Below, one piece after another: positions 10,450 to 20,359 of a stretch of DNA of 64,000 nt. Under the pieces are notes generated by a model. That model had not been told where the DNA came from. It ran no database searches and saw nothing but the letters and a program-made list of their open reading frames with translations. The stretch covers positions 3,826,001 through 3,890,000 of the forward strand of contig NC_016584.1 in the NCBI RefSeq assembly GCF_000235605.1. The letters are read 5' to 3'. This stretch comes from Desulfosporosinus orientis DSM 765. Lineage in GTDB: Bacteria > Bacillota > Desulfitobacteriia > Desulfitobacteriales > Desulfitobacteriaceae. Both the position numbers and the translations under genes were made by a program. The stretch's first letter is position 1. Each line of letters opens with the position of its first letter.

Positions 10450-13400
10450 CTACTTCCTTTGCACGAGATTTAGTTCCTTCGCCCGGGCAGCCACCTGCAC
10501 TCTGCGGTTAGCTCCCAGCTTACCGTAGATATTTTTGACGTAGCTTTTCACAGTATTGTTGGAAAGCACTAACGTTTCCGCAATTTCCTTGTTGGACAAT
10601 CCCTCTGTAATCAGTTGAAGCACCTCTATTTCTCTGGCGGTCAGGGGTTCGACCAGGGGTACCGCCGCCTGCTTCCTCTCCTCCTGTTTACCCTCCAGGT
10701 AATCCTGCAGTTTTTTCACCGTCGCCAGCTGGGCGGACAAAAGCTTTAACAGCTCCAGCCTTTCCGGAACAAAGGCCCTCTCCAGCAGACTGTTCTCCAG
10801 ATATATGACTCCTACAGGGATGCCCTGAAATAGAACAGGCAGGCAGGCTGTGGATTTTACCTGCCCCTGCATGAGATAGTCATCGGCTGCAAAAATTCCA
10901 GTCCGGTCTTTGTCGTTTAACACCACGATTTCAAGGGTTCTGGCTACATAGCGGACGATCCCTTTGGCCAGACACTCACACCTTTCCACGGCAACCGGTT
11001 CCTGTACGGTTATGGTCTGCCGCTCTTCCAGCCGGCCGGCTTCAATAAATAACTGTCCATCCTTCTCTAAAATCAGGTATCCCCGGTCAGCACCTGCAAT
11101 CCGGACTGCCAAACCCAGGAAGCCCCTTAACAGTTGGTCCGAGTCGGTTTCCTCCGTAATATGCTGGATAGCTTTTTGCAGGATATCCATATCAGTCGGA
11201 CCGACCTGTTCGCTGCTGCTGGCATCGGAACTGTACAGGACCTTATTTAAAATCTCAACGGAATTTGTTTTGATTTCTTGCACAAATCTTTCCTCCCGCA
11301 GATGGGGATATTGCTGCTGCAACGCCTTCACTTTTTCCAGGGCTCCCCATTTTGCATAGCCGCGGCAGGCATCTGTCCTATATACCCGGGCTATTTTGTC
11401 ACGATCTTTGGCAAAATGGAACCTGGCTGCCAGCTCATTGGCCAGGGCTTCATTCTGGGTATACCCATTCTCATGGGCGGACCGGATGGCCTGATCATAC
11501 AAGGCCATGGCTTTCTGTCCCTTATTTGTCAGACGCGCAGCTTCGGCGGCCACCAGCAAATATTTATGTAAAAAGTTCTCGGGGCAGGCATCTGCCCATT
11601 TTTTCATTTTTTTTTGGTTATGTTTAAGGATCTTAGCGTATTTCCTTTTCTCCCTGGGAGGCAGTTCCTCGTAAATGGCGGTAATGGTGAGAGAATGATA
11701 AAAATTCCCCTCGGCAGTGAGCATAAAACCCATGATAGCATCAAGAAAGGCTTTCATTTTTTTTGCTTCGTTGAGAGCATTCTTGTAATCCCCAAATAGG
11801 TAACACCTTTGCAGCCTTGAAAAATGATAGCAAACCAGGGAAACCTTATCCTCTTTGATTAAATCCAGGAAACTGCTTTCATCAGAGTTGTCATCCGCCG
11901 TTTCGGAAAGCCCCTCTTCCCGCCCCCGCAGTGAGGCTGTAGTGTATTGATAGATGGCTACAGACCTGTCCATAGCTTCATGCTTCAACCGTCTGGCCTC
12001 ATTGCGGTATTTTTTTGCTTCTTTGGCGATTTCGTCCAGTGAAGTTCCCATAATATATTTGCTTTCCAGAATGGTGCTGAGGGCATAGCCTATGATCAAG
12101 ACATCCCCCGCTTCTACCCCATATTCTGCTGCTTTGCTCATATACTCCAGACCTGTCTCTGCATGCTGTGTCCAATGGGAAATCATGGCTCCAACGGTAA
12201 AGTAAACAATGCATTTAGTAAAACTCAGGTCATATTTCTCGGCCAGCTGCAGGCTGACCCGGGCCAGTTCATGACCTGACTGGTAGTTGCCCAGGATGCT
12301 GCCTTCCACAATACTATAGCCAATATAACCTATGGAAGCCATTTCACTGTTTCCATATTTGAGGGCATAATTGCCGGACATAATGCAAATAAGGCCGTAG
12401 AGATCCGTGTAGCTGGTACTGGAAACGCAGGCCAGCCTAATGAGAAGCTCCGCAACCTTTCTGTTGACGGGATTCTTAATTTCCGGCAGGTCAGCTAAAG
12501 CTGTTATCATACGGCCATACATATGCCATTTATAGACCAATAAGGCTTTGGCAAAATGAAACTTTCCCGGATATAAATCCAGGCTGATGCCATATTGCCC
12601 CAGGGCCTTCAGTCCTATGCCCACAGCTTCCGTATAGTTTCCCATCCCGGCATTTAAGAGCATCTTTAAGCTGCCGATATCCACCCGCTGGAAATCCGTT
12701 GCCGCATGCTTCAAAGCCGCATCAAACAACCTTTCCGCTGCCACAACATCTCCGCCCATATATTCACACTGGGCCCGCTCCATATGCAGGTTAAAGCTCA
12801 AGTCCCGGCAGCTGTTCCAGGCATCCTCCGGCAGGAGCTGCATCCCGGCTCGAAAATAGCCTACAGCTGAACCGTAATCCGTTGCTTTTTTCGCTTTGCA
12901 GCCAGCGCTGAGACTATGTTCCGCCAGCCTCTGCCGTTCCTCAGGGTCTGAGATCAGCTCCAGTCCCCGGTTGAAGTGATCCATCACGGACAATATTTTT
13001 TCATCCAGCTTATCCTGATAAGTCTGCTGCAAGATGAGCCGGCCGATCTTCAGGTGCCTGGCTTTTTTTTCCTCTTCCTCAAGCAAGGAGTAGACCGCCT
13101 GGTGTATCCTATCATGGAGGAATTCATAATCTTCTGCCCCAATAGTCTGATCCTGGTTCCCTGTATATCTGCCCTTCTCCGCCGTAAGAACAAAGCCCTC
13201 CAAAACGGCAGGCAGAAGCCGTGAACTCAATTCATTGCCGGTTATTTCTCCGGCGATGGAGAGAGTATTCAGGTCGAAACGGCTGCCGATGCAGGCTGCG
13301 GTTTTCAGCAGTTCCTGGCTTTCCCTAGGGAGTTTTTGCAGTTTTTCTAAAATCAGCCCCACCACATCATCCTGCATTTGCAGGTTTTGAATGGGGTGAA

Positions 13401-15150
13401 GCTGCCAATCCCAGCAACCTGCTTCCATATTGAAGTATAAGAGTTTCTCCCTATGAAGGAACTTTAACAACTGGCTAAGGAAGAATGGGTTTCCGCCGGA
13501 TTTCCGGTATAATACCTCTGCCAAAGGAGCAGATATTTCTGGAGAACAGTGCAGAGTTTCCCCCAGGAACTCTGCCACTTGGGAATAACCCAGGCCGGAA
13601 AGCTCAATATGCTGGACTGGGATCTCATCGTTTCTCAGATTCTCCAGCACAGTCACCAAGGGATGGGTTTGGTTCGTCTCATTATCCCGGTAAGCCCCGA
13701 CAAATAAAAAATTGCTCAGGTCGTCATCCCGGCTTAAGTATTGCAAGAACTGCAAGGAAGCAGAATCCGCCCACTGCAGGTCGTCCAGAAACAAGACCAG
13801 CGGCCGCTCTTTCCTGGCAAATACTCGCATAAAGTCTCTTAAGACCATGAGAAAACGGTTTTGGGCTTCCATGGGCGGTAACACCTCTGCTTGAGGCTGA
13901 GTTCCAATCAGCCATTCCATCTCGGGAATCAGTTCAGTAATCACCGTTCCGCTCCGGCCCAGGGTGCGCAAGATTCTTTTCTTCCAACGATCAAGGGCTG
14001 CTTGATTTTCCGTCAATAGCTGTTTTACCAGGTTCCCAAAGGCCGCCGCCAAAGGGGCATAGGGTCTGTTTTGCCTGAGCTGGTCAAACTTTCCGGTAAT
14101 AAAATAGGCCTTTTTGGCAGCATAAGGCTCCAAGACTTCCCGAACCAGCATAGTTTTGCCAATACCCGCATAGCCGCTGACTAAGATGATGCGTGTTTGT
14201 CCGGCACAGACACTAGCAAAGGCAGCCTGCAGGGTTGCCATCTCTCGCTCCCGTCCATAGACCTTGCGGGGTAATTGAAGACTCAAGGATATATCCAGCC
14301 TGCCAAGAGGGAATTCCTCAATTGTCCCTTTTTGGCTGAACTGGAGCCTGCATTCCCGTAAATCCTGCAAAAGCCCGTAAGCACTCTGGTAGCGGTCATC
14401 TGCCGTCTTTGCGAGTAATTTCAAAAGAATAGCCCAGATGGGCTGAACAGAGAAATCTGTTTCCTGAAATTTCGGTTTACAGGCAATGTGAACATGTACC
14501 CACTCTTCAGAATCCCCCGCCTGCCAGGGCAGCCTTCCTGTCAATAATTCATAAAACACAACCCCCAGTGAATAAAAATCACTGCGGTAATCCACATCTC
14601 CTTCTATCCTCCCCGCCTGCTCCGGCGGCATATACTGGGCAGTTCCTGCTGGAGGATGAAAGATTGAGGCGTTATACTCATAAGTTCCCCAAAGAACTGC
14701 CGTTCCGAAGTCAATAATAGTTACTTTCCCTGTCTCAGGGTGAATTAAAATATTTTCCGGTTTTAAATCCTGGTGGATAATCCCTTGTTGGTGGAGCCGC
14801 CCCAGGGTCTCCGCCAATTGCTCGGCAATATCGAGAAAGCCTGGAATATGAATAGGTTTGAGTCGGAGATATTCTCGCAAAGATACAGAGCCATTATCCT
14901 CCATAACCAGAGCAAAAACCGTCCCCTCCTGCTCCATCTGCAAAGGTTTGACAATACCATGGCTATCCAGGCTCCGCGTAATTTCGAATTCATAAATGAG
15001 GCGGGATATTCCCAGAGGATTGGAGGCTTCTTCTTTCAGGGCCTTAATAACCACAGGCTGACTGTCCCGCGTCCTCCAACCTCGATAAACTCTGATTCTG
15101 CTATTTTCGTGAATCTTTTCATCAATGGTATATCCTGATAAAGCAAGCAT
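10450..15150 (-). CDS. Giant Ser/Thr kinase-AAA ATPase-GAF-LuxR transcriptional regulator (PknK/MalT-like)
   Basis: About 1566 residues. The start at ATG 15150 (MLALSGYTIDEK) has AAAGGAGGTGGAGG just upstream; the frame is open to 15261, but that part overlaps the decayed GGDEF gene. Order: a eukaryotic-type kinase (IKALKEE lysine, HQDLKPEN loop, IDFGTA, APE-region YMPPEQAG); a P-loop ATPase of the AAA_16 type (SGYAGIGKTMLV, LFLDDLQWADS); a long helical, TPR-like middle; a GAF domain near 1330-1480; and a C-terminal LuxR helix-turn-helix (LTAREIEVLQLITEGLSNKE). The architecture matches large signal-integrating activators. It lies immediately upstream of the NRPS, so it is a candidate NRPS regulator, although a terminator separates them. 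Confidence 0.9.
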   Translation of the reverse strand: MLALSGYTIDEKIHENSRIRVYRGWRTRDSQPVVIKALKEEASNPLGISRLIYEFEITRSLDSHGIVKPLQMEQEGTVFALVMEDNGSVSLREYLRLKPIHIPGFLDIAEQLAETLGRLHQQGIIHQDLKPENILIHPETGKVTIIDFGTAVLWGTYEYNASIFHPPAGTAQYMPPEQAGRIEGDVDYRSDFYSLGVVFYELLTGRLPWQAGDSEEWVHVHIACKPKFQETDFSVQPIWAILLKLLAKTADDRYQSAYGLLQDLRECRLQFSQKGTIEEFPLGRLDISLSLQLPRKVYGREREMATLQAAFASVCAGQTRIILVSGYAGIGKTMLVREVLEPYAAKKAYFITGKFDQLRQNRPYAPLAAAFGNLVKQLLTENQAALDRWKKRILRTLGRSGTVITELIPEMEWLIGTQPQAEVLPPMEAQNRFLMVLRDFMRVFARKERPLVLFLDDLQWADSASLQFLQYLSRDDDLSNFLFVGAYRDNETNQTHPLVTVLENLRNDEIPVQHIELSGLGYSQVAEFLGETLHCSPEISAPLAEVLYRKSGGNPFFLSQLLKFLHREKLLYFNMEAGCWDWQLHPIQNLQMQDDVVGLILEKLQKLPRESQELLKTAACIGSRFDLNTLSIAGEITGNELSSRLLPAVLEGFVLTAEKGRYTGNQDQTIGAEDYEFLHDRIHQAVYSLLEEEEKKARHLKIGRLILQQTYQDKLDEKILSVMDHFNRGLELISDPEERQRLAEHSLSAGCKAKKATDYGSAVGYFRAGMQLLPEDAWNSCRDLSFNLHMERAQCEYMGGDVVAAERLFDAALKHAATDFQRVDIGSLKMLLNAGMGNYTEAVGIGLKALGQYGISLDLYPGKFHFAKALLVYKWHMYGRMITALADLPEIKNPVNRKVAELLIRLACVSSTSYTDLYGLICIMSGNYALKYGNSEMASIGYIGYSIVEGSILGNYQSGHELARVSLQLAEKYDLSFTKCIVYFTVGAMISHWTQHAETGLEYMSKAAEYGVEAGDVLIIGYALSTILESKYIMGTSLDEIAKEAKKYRNEARRLKHEAMDRSVAIYQYTTASLRGREEGLSETADDNSDESSFLDLIKEDKVSLVCYHFSRLQRCYLFGDYKNALNEAKKMKAFLDAIMGFMLTAEGNFYHSLTITAIYEELPPREKRKYAKILKHNQKKMKKWADACPENFLHKYLLVAAEAARLTNKGQKAMALYDQAIRSAHENGYTQNEALANELAARFHFAKDRDKIARVYRTDACRGYAKWGALEKVKALQQQYPHLREERFVQEIKTNSVEILNKVLYSSDASSSEQVGPTDMDILQKAIQHITEETDSDQLLRGFLGLAVRIAGADRGYLILEKDGQLFIEAGRLEERQTITVQEPVAVERCECLAKGIVRYVARTLEIVVLNDKDRTGIFAADDYLMQGQVKSTACLPVLFQGIPVGVIYLENSLLERAFVPERLELLKLLSAQLATVKKLQDYLEGKQEERKQAAVPLVEPLTAREIEVLQLITEGLSNKEIAETLVLSNNTVKSYVKNIYGKLGANRRVQVAARAKELNLVQRK

Positions 15151-15193
15151 TATTGGCCTCCACCTCCTTTGCTGCATGTCTGCTGATCTACAA

Positions 15194-15803
15194 TCATTCT
15201 TCCCATAAGCAATATAGGCTGCTGCCGCCATTTCTTTTTGCGCTATACATGGCCTCATCACTGCGTTTGATTGCAGTTTCTATAGCTGTATTAGTATCTA
15301 TCTCTGTAATACCTATACTAACGCTGATATTATATAATTCCATTTTTATTAAAAGGCTCTCGAATTGTTTGAATAATTCTTTGAGCTATGTTTTTTATGT
15401 CTTCTAACCGCCCGTTAATAACTATAATAAATTCATCTCCGCCGTACCTGCATATTATATCCGTATTTCTCAGAAGATTTTTTAATCTTTGGCTAGTCTT
15501 CTGTAAAATATAATCTCCTATTTTATGGCCATATGTATCATTGATTTCTTTAAAGCAATCTAAGTGAAGAAACATAAGATATTTATTTTTGCTATTGTTG
15601 AAAGAATCATTTTTATCGAATTCCATTATATAGGTTCTATTATACAAACCTGTTAAAGGATCTCTAATTACCTTTTGATTCAAGAATCTGATTTTCTTCG
15701 ATTATACATAAGAATTGCTGAAATGTGATTAGAGAAAAGCAAATGCTAATAATAGCACAATAGTAATTAAAATTATCAATAAAAACCATTGTTTACGTCT
15801 CAT
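15194..15803 (-). pseudogene. Decayed GGDEF diguanylate cyclase
   Basis: A start ATG at 15803 (after GGTGG) encodes a membrane anchor MRRKQWFLLIILITIVLLL. The same frame then hits two stops, near 15729-15731 and about 15701-15703, and continues into a GGDEF domain (DPLTGLYNRTYI, HLDCFKEINDTYGH, CRYGGDEFIIV). Near 15330-15345 the frame shifts by one base. The C-terminal piece (SVSIGIT, DEAMYSAKRNG) then continues in the new frame to a stop at 15194. At least two stops and one frameshift make this a remnant. An active cyclase of another type lies 220 bases upstream. Confidence 0.8.
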
Positions 15804-16025
15804 GCATCCACCATTTTTGTTATTTTATTATAGTTAACTTCTTAACATTATATCTCAAAATATACCAAAATTCATCAAAAAACTAACTCTTATAAATATT
15901 CAAAATAGTAAATATACCTGGCTAGCTTGAATCAACAACTACTTTGAGCTTTTAGAGCTGGAGCTGCTTTAGCAGTTGCAGCTTTGAAGGTGAGGAGACT
16001 CTATGTTTCAGGTGGCTGACGTAGC

Positions 16026-17861
16026 TTACGCGGAAATGACACACTGGTTTCTGCCGGCTAATTTGCCCTTGTAAAGAGCCTCATCAGCACTAGCAATGAG
16101 AATATCCAAGGGAATGTTTTCCCGGTATCGACATAATCCCATGGTAATCGTAATGTTTTTGCCGATGTCTGCGTGCCGGTATTCCGCTGCTGCCCTGCGT
16201 ATCTCATTAGCCTTGTCATAAATGGTATCCAATCGCTCCGTCTCCAGTACGATTAAGAATTCCTCGCCGCCCCACCGGCCGACAAAGCCACAGCCGCCGA
16301 TAGTTGCCTTTAATATCTCGGATAAAAGGACAAGAATTTCGTCCCCTTTAACATGCCCGAACTGATCATTAATGTCTTTAAAATGATCAATATCTGCTAA
16401 GCCAATGTAAAAATCCTTTTTCTTGTCAATGAGTTCCTTGATTTTGACAAGCACAAGCCGTCTGTTGGGCAATTTAGTCAGGTAATCCGTTTTAGACATG
16501 ACTTCCATTTCCTCCAGAGCCTTTTCTAAATCGGAAGTCCGTTCCTTAACCAGGGATTCAAGATTACTGTTCATTAGCTTAAGCTCTGACAAAATCGCTT
16601 TATTCTCTTCAGCCAGCTGCTCAGCTCTTGTATAGGCATTGGAAAATTTGGCAGACAAAGAATAAGCCTGAGTAAAGGTAAATACAGAAACCCCGAAGGG
16701 AATCAGTGAAGGGGTATTGGCAAGTGTAATTTGATAAATAAAATCGTTGATAAAGGTTATCCCTAAAAATGTGAACCCTAAAAGCACGATATTGGCAAAA
16801 GGAACTCCTTCCAATACGCCAACAACTAAGCGAATAATTGCATAGCATAATAATAAAAATCCAGCTACCGCATATACGATCAATAGCCAGTCTGCTGTAT
16901 TATAGGGGATCCAGAGGATGAGAAAACCAAACAATACTCCCAGAACAACACTGATCTTGACAAACCATTTGGCAAATAGTCCGTCCAACGCATAGTATAA
17001 AAATCCACACAAAGCTGCAAAGCCCACAAACACGCTTAAATAAGCTATCCGCCCATAAACAAAAAAGCTGAGATGCACATGATTTGGCAAAAAGCGTTCT
17101 CCTACCAATAGCATACGGAGGGAAAACAAGAGACAAAAAACTCCGAAATAGAGGGGGGCCCGGTCTTTTGTCCTCATCATGTAGAGACCGAAATGATAGA
17201 TCCCCATAATCAACAGCATACCAAAAAGAAACAAATCCCTGCCAAGACCCAACTGTACTTCTCTGGAAATCTGAGAGGCTAAGCCGATTTTGGGCGCCAC
17301 GATTGTACAATCTTGGGCTGTAAAATCGGATGTATGATAAATCAATTCCACTTCATGATTTTCCGGGGTAAAATAGGTAGTGAGTATGTCGTAATATGGA
17401 AGGCTATTCTCCCCGCTCGTCCCGACTTTTCCCACTTCACCGTTTAAATTGCCGTCTATGTATAGTTTAAAGGCAGTCAAAATGATATTTGTTCTTAGTC
17501 CATATGTCTGTGTTCCCTCGGGAAGTTTTATAACCAGCCGCAGGGTACCGTAGAATTTGTTGTCCGCAAAGGGCTTGAAATGTGCCATGCTCTCTTTGGT
17601 GCTGGGTATTTCAATAGGTGTTGGCATAACATCAACACCATTTACAAAGTCTTCATGAGTCAGAAAGCGGTTAAAATAGAAAGACCAAGTGCCTTCTAAA
17701 CAAACCATTCCATTTTTCTCAAATGACCAGTCCCTTAAATCCAGGACACCGTTCCTTGGTTTTGGCGGCTGGGCGGCAGTTGGTTTATGATAAAATAAGG
17801 TCGCTGATACAAGTATAATTAGCGCTATTATTACCAATATCGAAGGGATTGTCTTTCTCAT
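16026..17861 (-). CDS. Membrane diguanylate cyclase with 7TM-DISM sensor
   Basis: 611 residues. An N-terminal membrane segment (about 5-25) is followed by an extracellular jelly-roll sensor (LEGTWSFYFNRFL), then seven hydrophobic segments (about 205-400) of the 7TM-DISM type, a short coiled coil (EENKAILSELKLMNSNLESL) and a GGDEF domain. The GGDEF domain has DYLTKLPNRR, DIDHFKDINDQFGH and the active site RWGGEEF. The product would be cyclic di-GMP. The positions before GGEEF read GGCGFVG and lack the RxxD inhibitory site, so product inhibition may be absent. It starts 10 bases after the preceding small protein and is probably co-transcribed with it. The signal sensed is not visible. Confidence 0.93.
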   Translation of the reverse strand: MRKTIPSILVIIALIILVSATLFYHKPTAAQPPKPRNGVLDLRDWSFEKNGMVCLEGTWSFYFNRFLTHEDFVNGVDVMPTPIEIPSTKESMAHFKPFADNKFYGTLRLVIKLPEGTQTYGLRTNIILTAFKLYIDGNLNGEVGKVGTSGENSLPYYDILTTYFTPENHEVELIYHTSDFTAQDCTIVAPKIGLASQISREVQLGLGRDLFLFGMLLIMGIYHFGLYMMRTKDRAPLYFGVFCLLFSLRMLLVGERFLPNHVHLSFFVYGRIAYLSVFVGFAALCGFLYYALDGLFAKWFVKISVVLGVLFGFLILWIPYNTADWLLIVYAVAGFLLLCYAIIRLVVGVLEGVPFANIVLLGFTFLGITFINDFIYQITLANTPSLIPFGVSVFTFTQAYSLSAKFSNAYTRAEQLAEENKAILSELKLMNSNLESLVKERTSDLEKALEEMEVMSKTDYLTKLPNRRLVLVKIKELIDKKKDFYIGLADIDHFKDINDQFGHVKGDEILVLLSEILKATIGGCGFVGRWGGEEFLIVLETERLDTIYDKANEIRRAAAEYRHADIGKNITITMGLCRYRENIPLDILIASADEALYKGKLAGRNQCVISA

Positions 17862-17871
17862 AATATCATCT

Positions 17872-18258
17872 CTACTTATTCAATCTGGCCCCGTTATAAA
17901 AGTAAAAAGGCTGCAGGGATGGCATATTGTCGTCTTTATTAAAGTCATCGGGGCAATACCCGTTTGCTACATATTTTGTAGAGATGAATCCCATGGCCAT
18001 GAAAGTCTCTGCCGTTAATTCACTGCAAAACACTTCCGTATCCGGTGACGGTTTATTGAAAGACCTGCCTTCTAAGTAATATTTCAAGGCATTTTCAGCA
18101 TTAGGAAATCCACGATCATGAACTTTGTATATAAATTCCTTAAGCTGTTCCAGCTCCCGCGGCTGTAATGAACAATTTAAACATTTCACCAGAAAATGGG
18201 TATCGTAATGCTGCTTCACATCCACCTGGATATCATTGTATGCTATTTCTCTAATCAT
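17872..18258 (-). CDS. Small protein resembling the C-terminal half of a permuted papain-like (YiiX) amidase
   Basis: 128 residues, starting at ATG 18258 behind AAGGA. The stretch FCSELTAETFMAMGFIS followed by GYCPDDF resembles the cysteine-containing half of YiiX/DUF830-type permuted papain-like enzymes (CSEL, then a PxDF motif). The catalytic histidine half normally found N-terminal is not evident, and the protein is short. It may be a truncated or divergent family member. It sits directly before the diguanylate cyclase. The family link comes from the motif only. Confidence 0.5.
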   Translation of the reverse strand: MIREIAYNDIQVDVKQHYDTHFLVKCLNCSLQPRELEQLKEFIYKVHDRGFPNAENALKYYLEGRSFNKPSPDTEVFCSELTAETFMAMGFISTKYVANGYCPDDFNKDDNMPSLQPFYFYNGARLNK

Positions 18259-18448
18259 AACTTAATCATCCTTTTAATTTATTAAGCAAAATACTTTGTA
18301 GCTTACTATATAACGGGTATTTTATACATTTAATGAAAAATTTCTTTAAATTATAATTTATTTTAACATCCCGACCACTATTTTCCAATACTAATGTGGC
18401 CTAATAGACATGGTGACCTTTCAATGTCCCTCAAGAGCTAAGTATTTA

Positions 18449-18478
18449 GGCCCGTTTGCATCTTATTGCAAACGGGCC
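18449..18478. terminator. Strong perfect hairpin, possible bidirectional terminator
   Basis: GGCCCGTTTGCA and TGCAAACGGGCC pair perfectly over 12 bp with a 6-base loop. No clear T tract follows on either strand, so termination is not certain. It lies in the 387-base gap 18259-18645, which otherwise shows only AT-rich sequence with no gene. Confidence 0.45.
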
Positions 18479-18645
18479 ACATGCGGCGCACTTATTAATT
18501 TGGATTTTTTAGCAATAAGTTGATGGAAGAGACATGATAAAAGCGGGCGTACCTTTGTATATTGGTGTCAAAGCAATCAATACACTAAAGTTTGTGGTGG
18601 ATTAAAATCTGGTAGCTCATTCTATCCTTTTAATCAGGGTCCCTT

Positions 18646-18840
18646 TCAACTTATTTTATTACCAATAACATCAAATAACTCATTTATTAGTTTACCGTCT
18701 TCAATTTTAATGTTATTATTCCGCAAATAGTTCAAAAACAAAATAGGAATGCTCTCTGCTGATTGGATTTCATTGCAAACAATAAACTCTTTAATTAACT
18801 TATTGATGGCTGGCATATCATCTCTCTGTAATAAACGCAT
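18646..18840 (-). CDS. Small hypothetical protein
   Basis: 64 residues, starting at ATG 18840 with GGAAAGG 9 bases upstream. The sequence is helical and charged (MPAINKLIKEFIVCNEIQSA), with no membrane segment or motif I recognise. It is flanked by a long gap on each side, with hairpins at 18449 and 19104. It may be a real small gene, since the ribosome site is reasonable, but no function can be proposed. Confidence 0.4.
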   Translation of the reverse strand: MRLLQRDDMPAINKLIKEFIVCNEIQSAESIPILFLNYLRNNNIKIEDGKLINELFDVIGNKIS

Positions 18841-19103
18841 ACCTTTCTACCTTTCCATCTTGATTATTTATTCCTTTGCTTCCAATTATTCCTACCTAAA
18901 TGTATACGAAGGGGCCTTCATTTTTTTGTGGGGTTAAAGAATCCTATCAGAATATTTTGTGGGCAAAGTAATTGCGCTTCTTGACAAGCTTTTTGCACTT
19001 CAACTACTACCGTATATAGAATGGCCTGGGTATTATAGTTTCCAATTTCCCCAAATCAAGAGATATTAAACCGGAATTTTCGTAACATGGATCCTTTCTT
19101 ATA

Positions 19104-19153
19104 CAAAAAAAATGCGCTGACATGAGAATTTCTATCTTCTCAGCAAACGCATT
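19104..19153 (-). terminator. Terminator after the CGGC-like gene
   Basis: Imperfect inverted repeat AATGCG...TGAGAA / TTCTCA...CGCATT (19111-19153). On the minus strand it is followed by a run of T (A run at 19105-19112). It lies 33 bases after the CGGC-like gene. The rest of the gap 18841-19185 holds nothing I can identify. Confidence 0.7.
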
Positions 19154-19185
19154 AATATTTTTCCTTAAATTCTTCTTGATGAATG

Positions 19186-19503
19186 TTACTTTTGCCCGAT
19201 CCTTACTTCTGGCCCGTGTGTGTATCCTACAACAGTAAAATGCTCAGATAGTCGTTCAAGTAATGAGGCATAGTCTGGTGACCTTGCTCTCAAACAAGAG
19301 GAAAGGTGCACTCCTTCTATACCGGATTGAATCATGTTTTTAATCTTACGATTTAAATCACCTCCAGTGTGAGTAAAAGCTAATAATTCTAGTTCTTCAT
19401 CATATCTGGCAAAGGAATCCTTTCTCTGCAAAAAGGCGTTAAGGCAACCCTTACCTGTACAAATCTGCATGGTTTCTTCCCGCACTAAAATCCCAATCTT
19501 CAT
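19186..19503 (-). CDS. CGGC-domain-like small protein
   Basis: 105 residues, starting at ATG 19503 with AAGGGTGG upstream; an in-frame GTG at 19512 is less likely. The layout follows the CGGC family: MKIGILV, a cysteine pair (CTGKGC), a middle motif, then GIEGVHLSSCLRA. The namesake CGGC tetrad is replaced here by HTGGDL, so metal binding by that motif is lost. The function of this family is not established. The gene stands alone with its own terminator. Confidence 0.6.
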   Translation of the reverse strand: MKIGILVREETMQICTGKGCLNAFLQRKDSFARYDEELELLAFTHTGGDLNRKIKNMIQSGIEGVHLSSCLRARSPDYASLLERLSEHFTVVGYTHGPEVRIGQK

Positions 19504-19583
19504 AAAATCCACCCTTAACCATTATACTACTTTTTAAATTGATAAGGTGTGGCATGTCTCACAGCCTTTCAAGGATTTATTAC

Positions 19584-19766
19584 TTATAAATTTTCCTTTT
19601 TTATCCGCATAAGTATACCTTGGTATCTATCTAAGGCAGTGTGCAATTCGTGGCATGCTGCCACAGTTTCCGGACCAGCAGAGGAAAAATTCTCTTGTAC
19701 CTGGATGGTACTTGCCCGCAATTCTGCAATTTGGTTTACTATTTTATCCAATTCAGACACCAGCAT
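19584..19766 (-). CDS. Spo0E-like small protein
   Basis: About 60 residues. A GGAGGG ribosome site lies directly before ATG 19766 but 6 bases before GTG 19760, so the GTG (VSELDKIV) may be the true start; a longer frame reaches 19844. Two predicted helices are joined by a short loop. The second contains CHELHTALDRYQ, resembling the SQELD signature region of Spo0E aspartyl phosphatases that act on phosphorylated Spo0A. The signature is altered, so phosphatase activity is uncertain. It abuts the decayed FAD oxidase. Confidence 0.5.
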   Translation of the reverse strand: MLVSELDKIVNQIAELRASTIQVQENFSSAGPETVAACHELHTALDRYQGILMRIKKENL

Positions 19767-19821
19767 CCCTCCAACTTCAATGCTTAGTATCTCCAGCCAT
19801 TCAACAAAAATGAGTCTTTGT

Positions 19822-20345
19822 TTAGAATGGGCTCTGTTCGTCACAAGCCTGAGCTACTTTGTAGAACTTCTCTTTTAAGTTCATCTTAACCGAGCTGCAG
19901 GCAACGAAGGGGGCCATGTTTCGGCCGATCCCATGCTCTGCTTTTAAAGAACCGCCAAATCGCTTCACGACAAGATCGCTGACGTCTTTCATCAATCCTT
20001 CATAACGGGGTAAATCCTCAGAGCGGCCAAAGTCTTGAGTAAACACAAAATGCAAATTCCCATCAAGAGCATGCCCATAAATATGGCATCAGCATAGGCA
20101 TATTTGTCCAAAATTTCTCTCAAAGCTATGGTCGCCTCGGCAAGATTCTCTATAGGAAAAGCCACGTCTTCGATAACTACCCCCGTTCCCAAAGCTCTTA
20201 TAGCCCCGACAGCCGGGAAAATTCCTTTTCGTATATTCCACAGGTTTTCATATTTCAGCCTTAACATCTGTGAAACTCAGGGGTAAAACTGTAGGAATGT
20301 CCTTAAGTTTATCTTCCTTCCAAGGATGAATTTTTCCGTTTCCAT
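19822..20345 (-). pseudogene. Remnant of a FAD-linked oxidase (D-lactate/glycolate oxidase type)
   Basis: Only the C-terminal third of the family remains, spread over three frames. The pieces are IHPWKEDKLKDIPTVLPL; then ENLWNIRKGIFPAVGAIR with VVIEDVAFPIENLAEA; then LHFVFTQDFGRSEDLPRYEG with GSLKAEHGIGRNMAPFV. There are frameshifts near 20265 and near 20070-20090. The usual N-terminal FAD-binding domain is absent and the end diverges after NMAPFV. The remnant starts 15 bases after the aspartase gene of the hydrogenase operon. Confidence 0.85.
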
Positions 20346-20359
20346 TTATACAAGATTGT

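Noticed and set aside
15330..15683. Intact small GGDEF protein
   Set aside because: The frame lacks a ribosome site, is preceded in frame by stops and a membrane anchor, and the domain continues in another frame after 15330, so it is a decayed gene.
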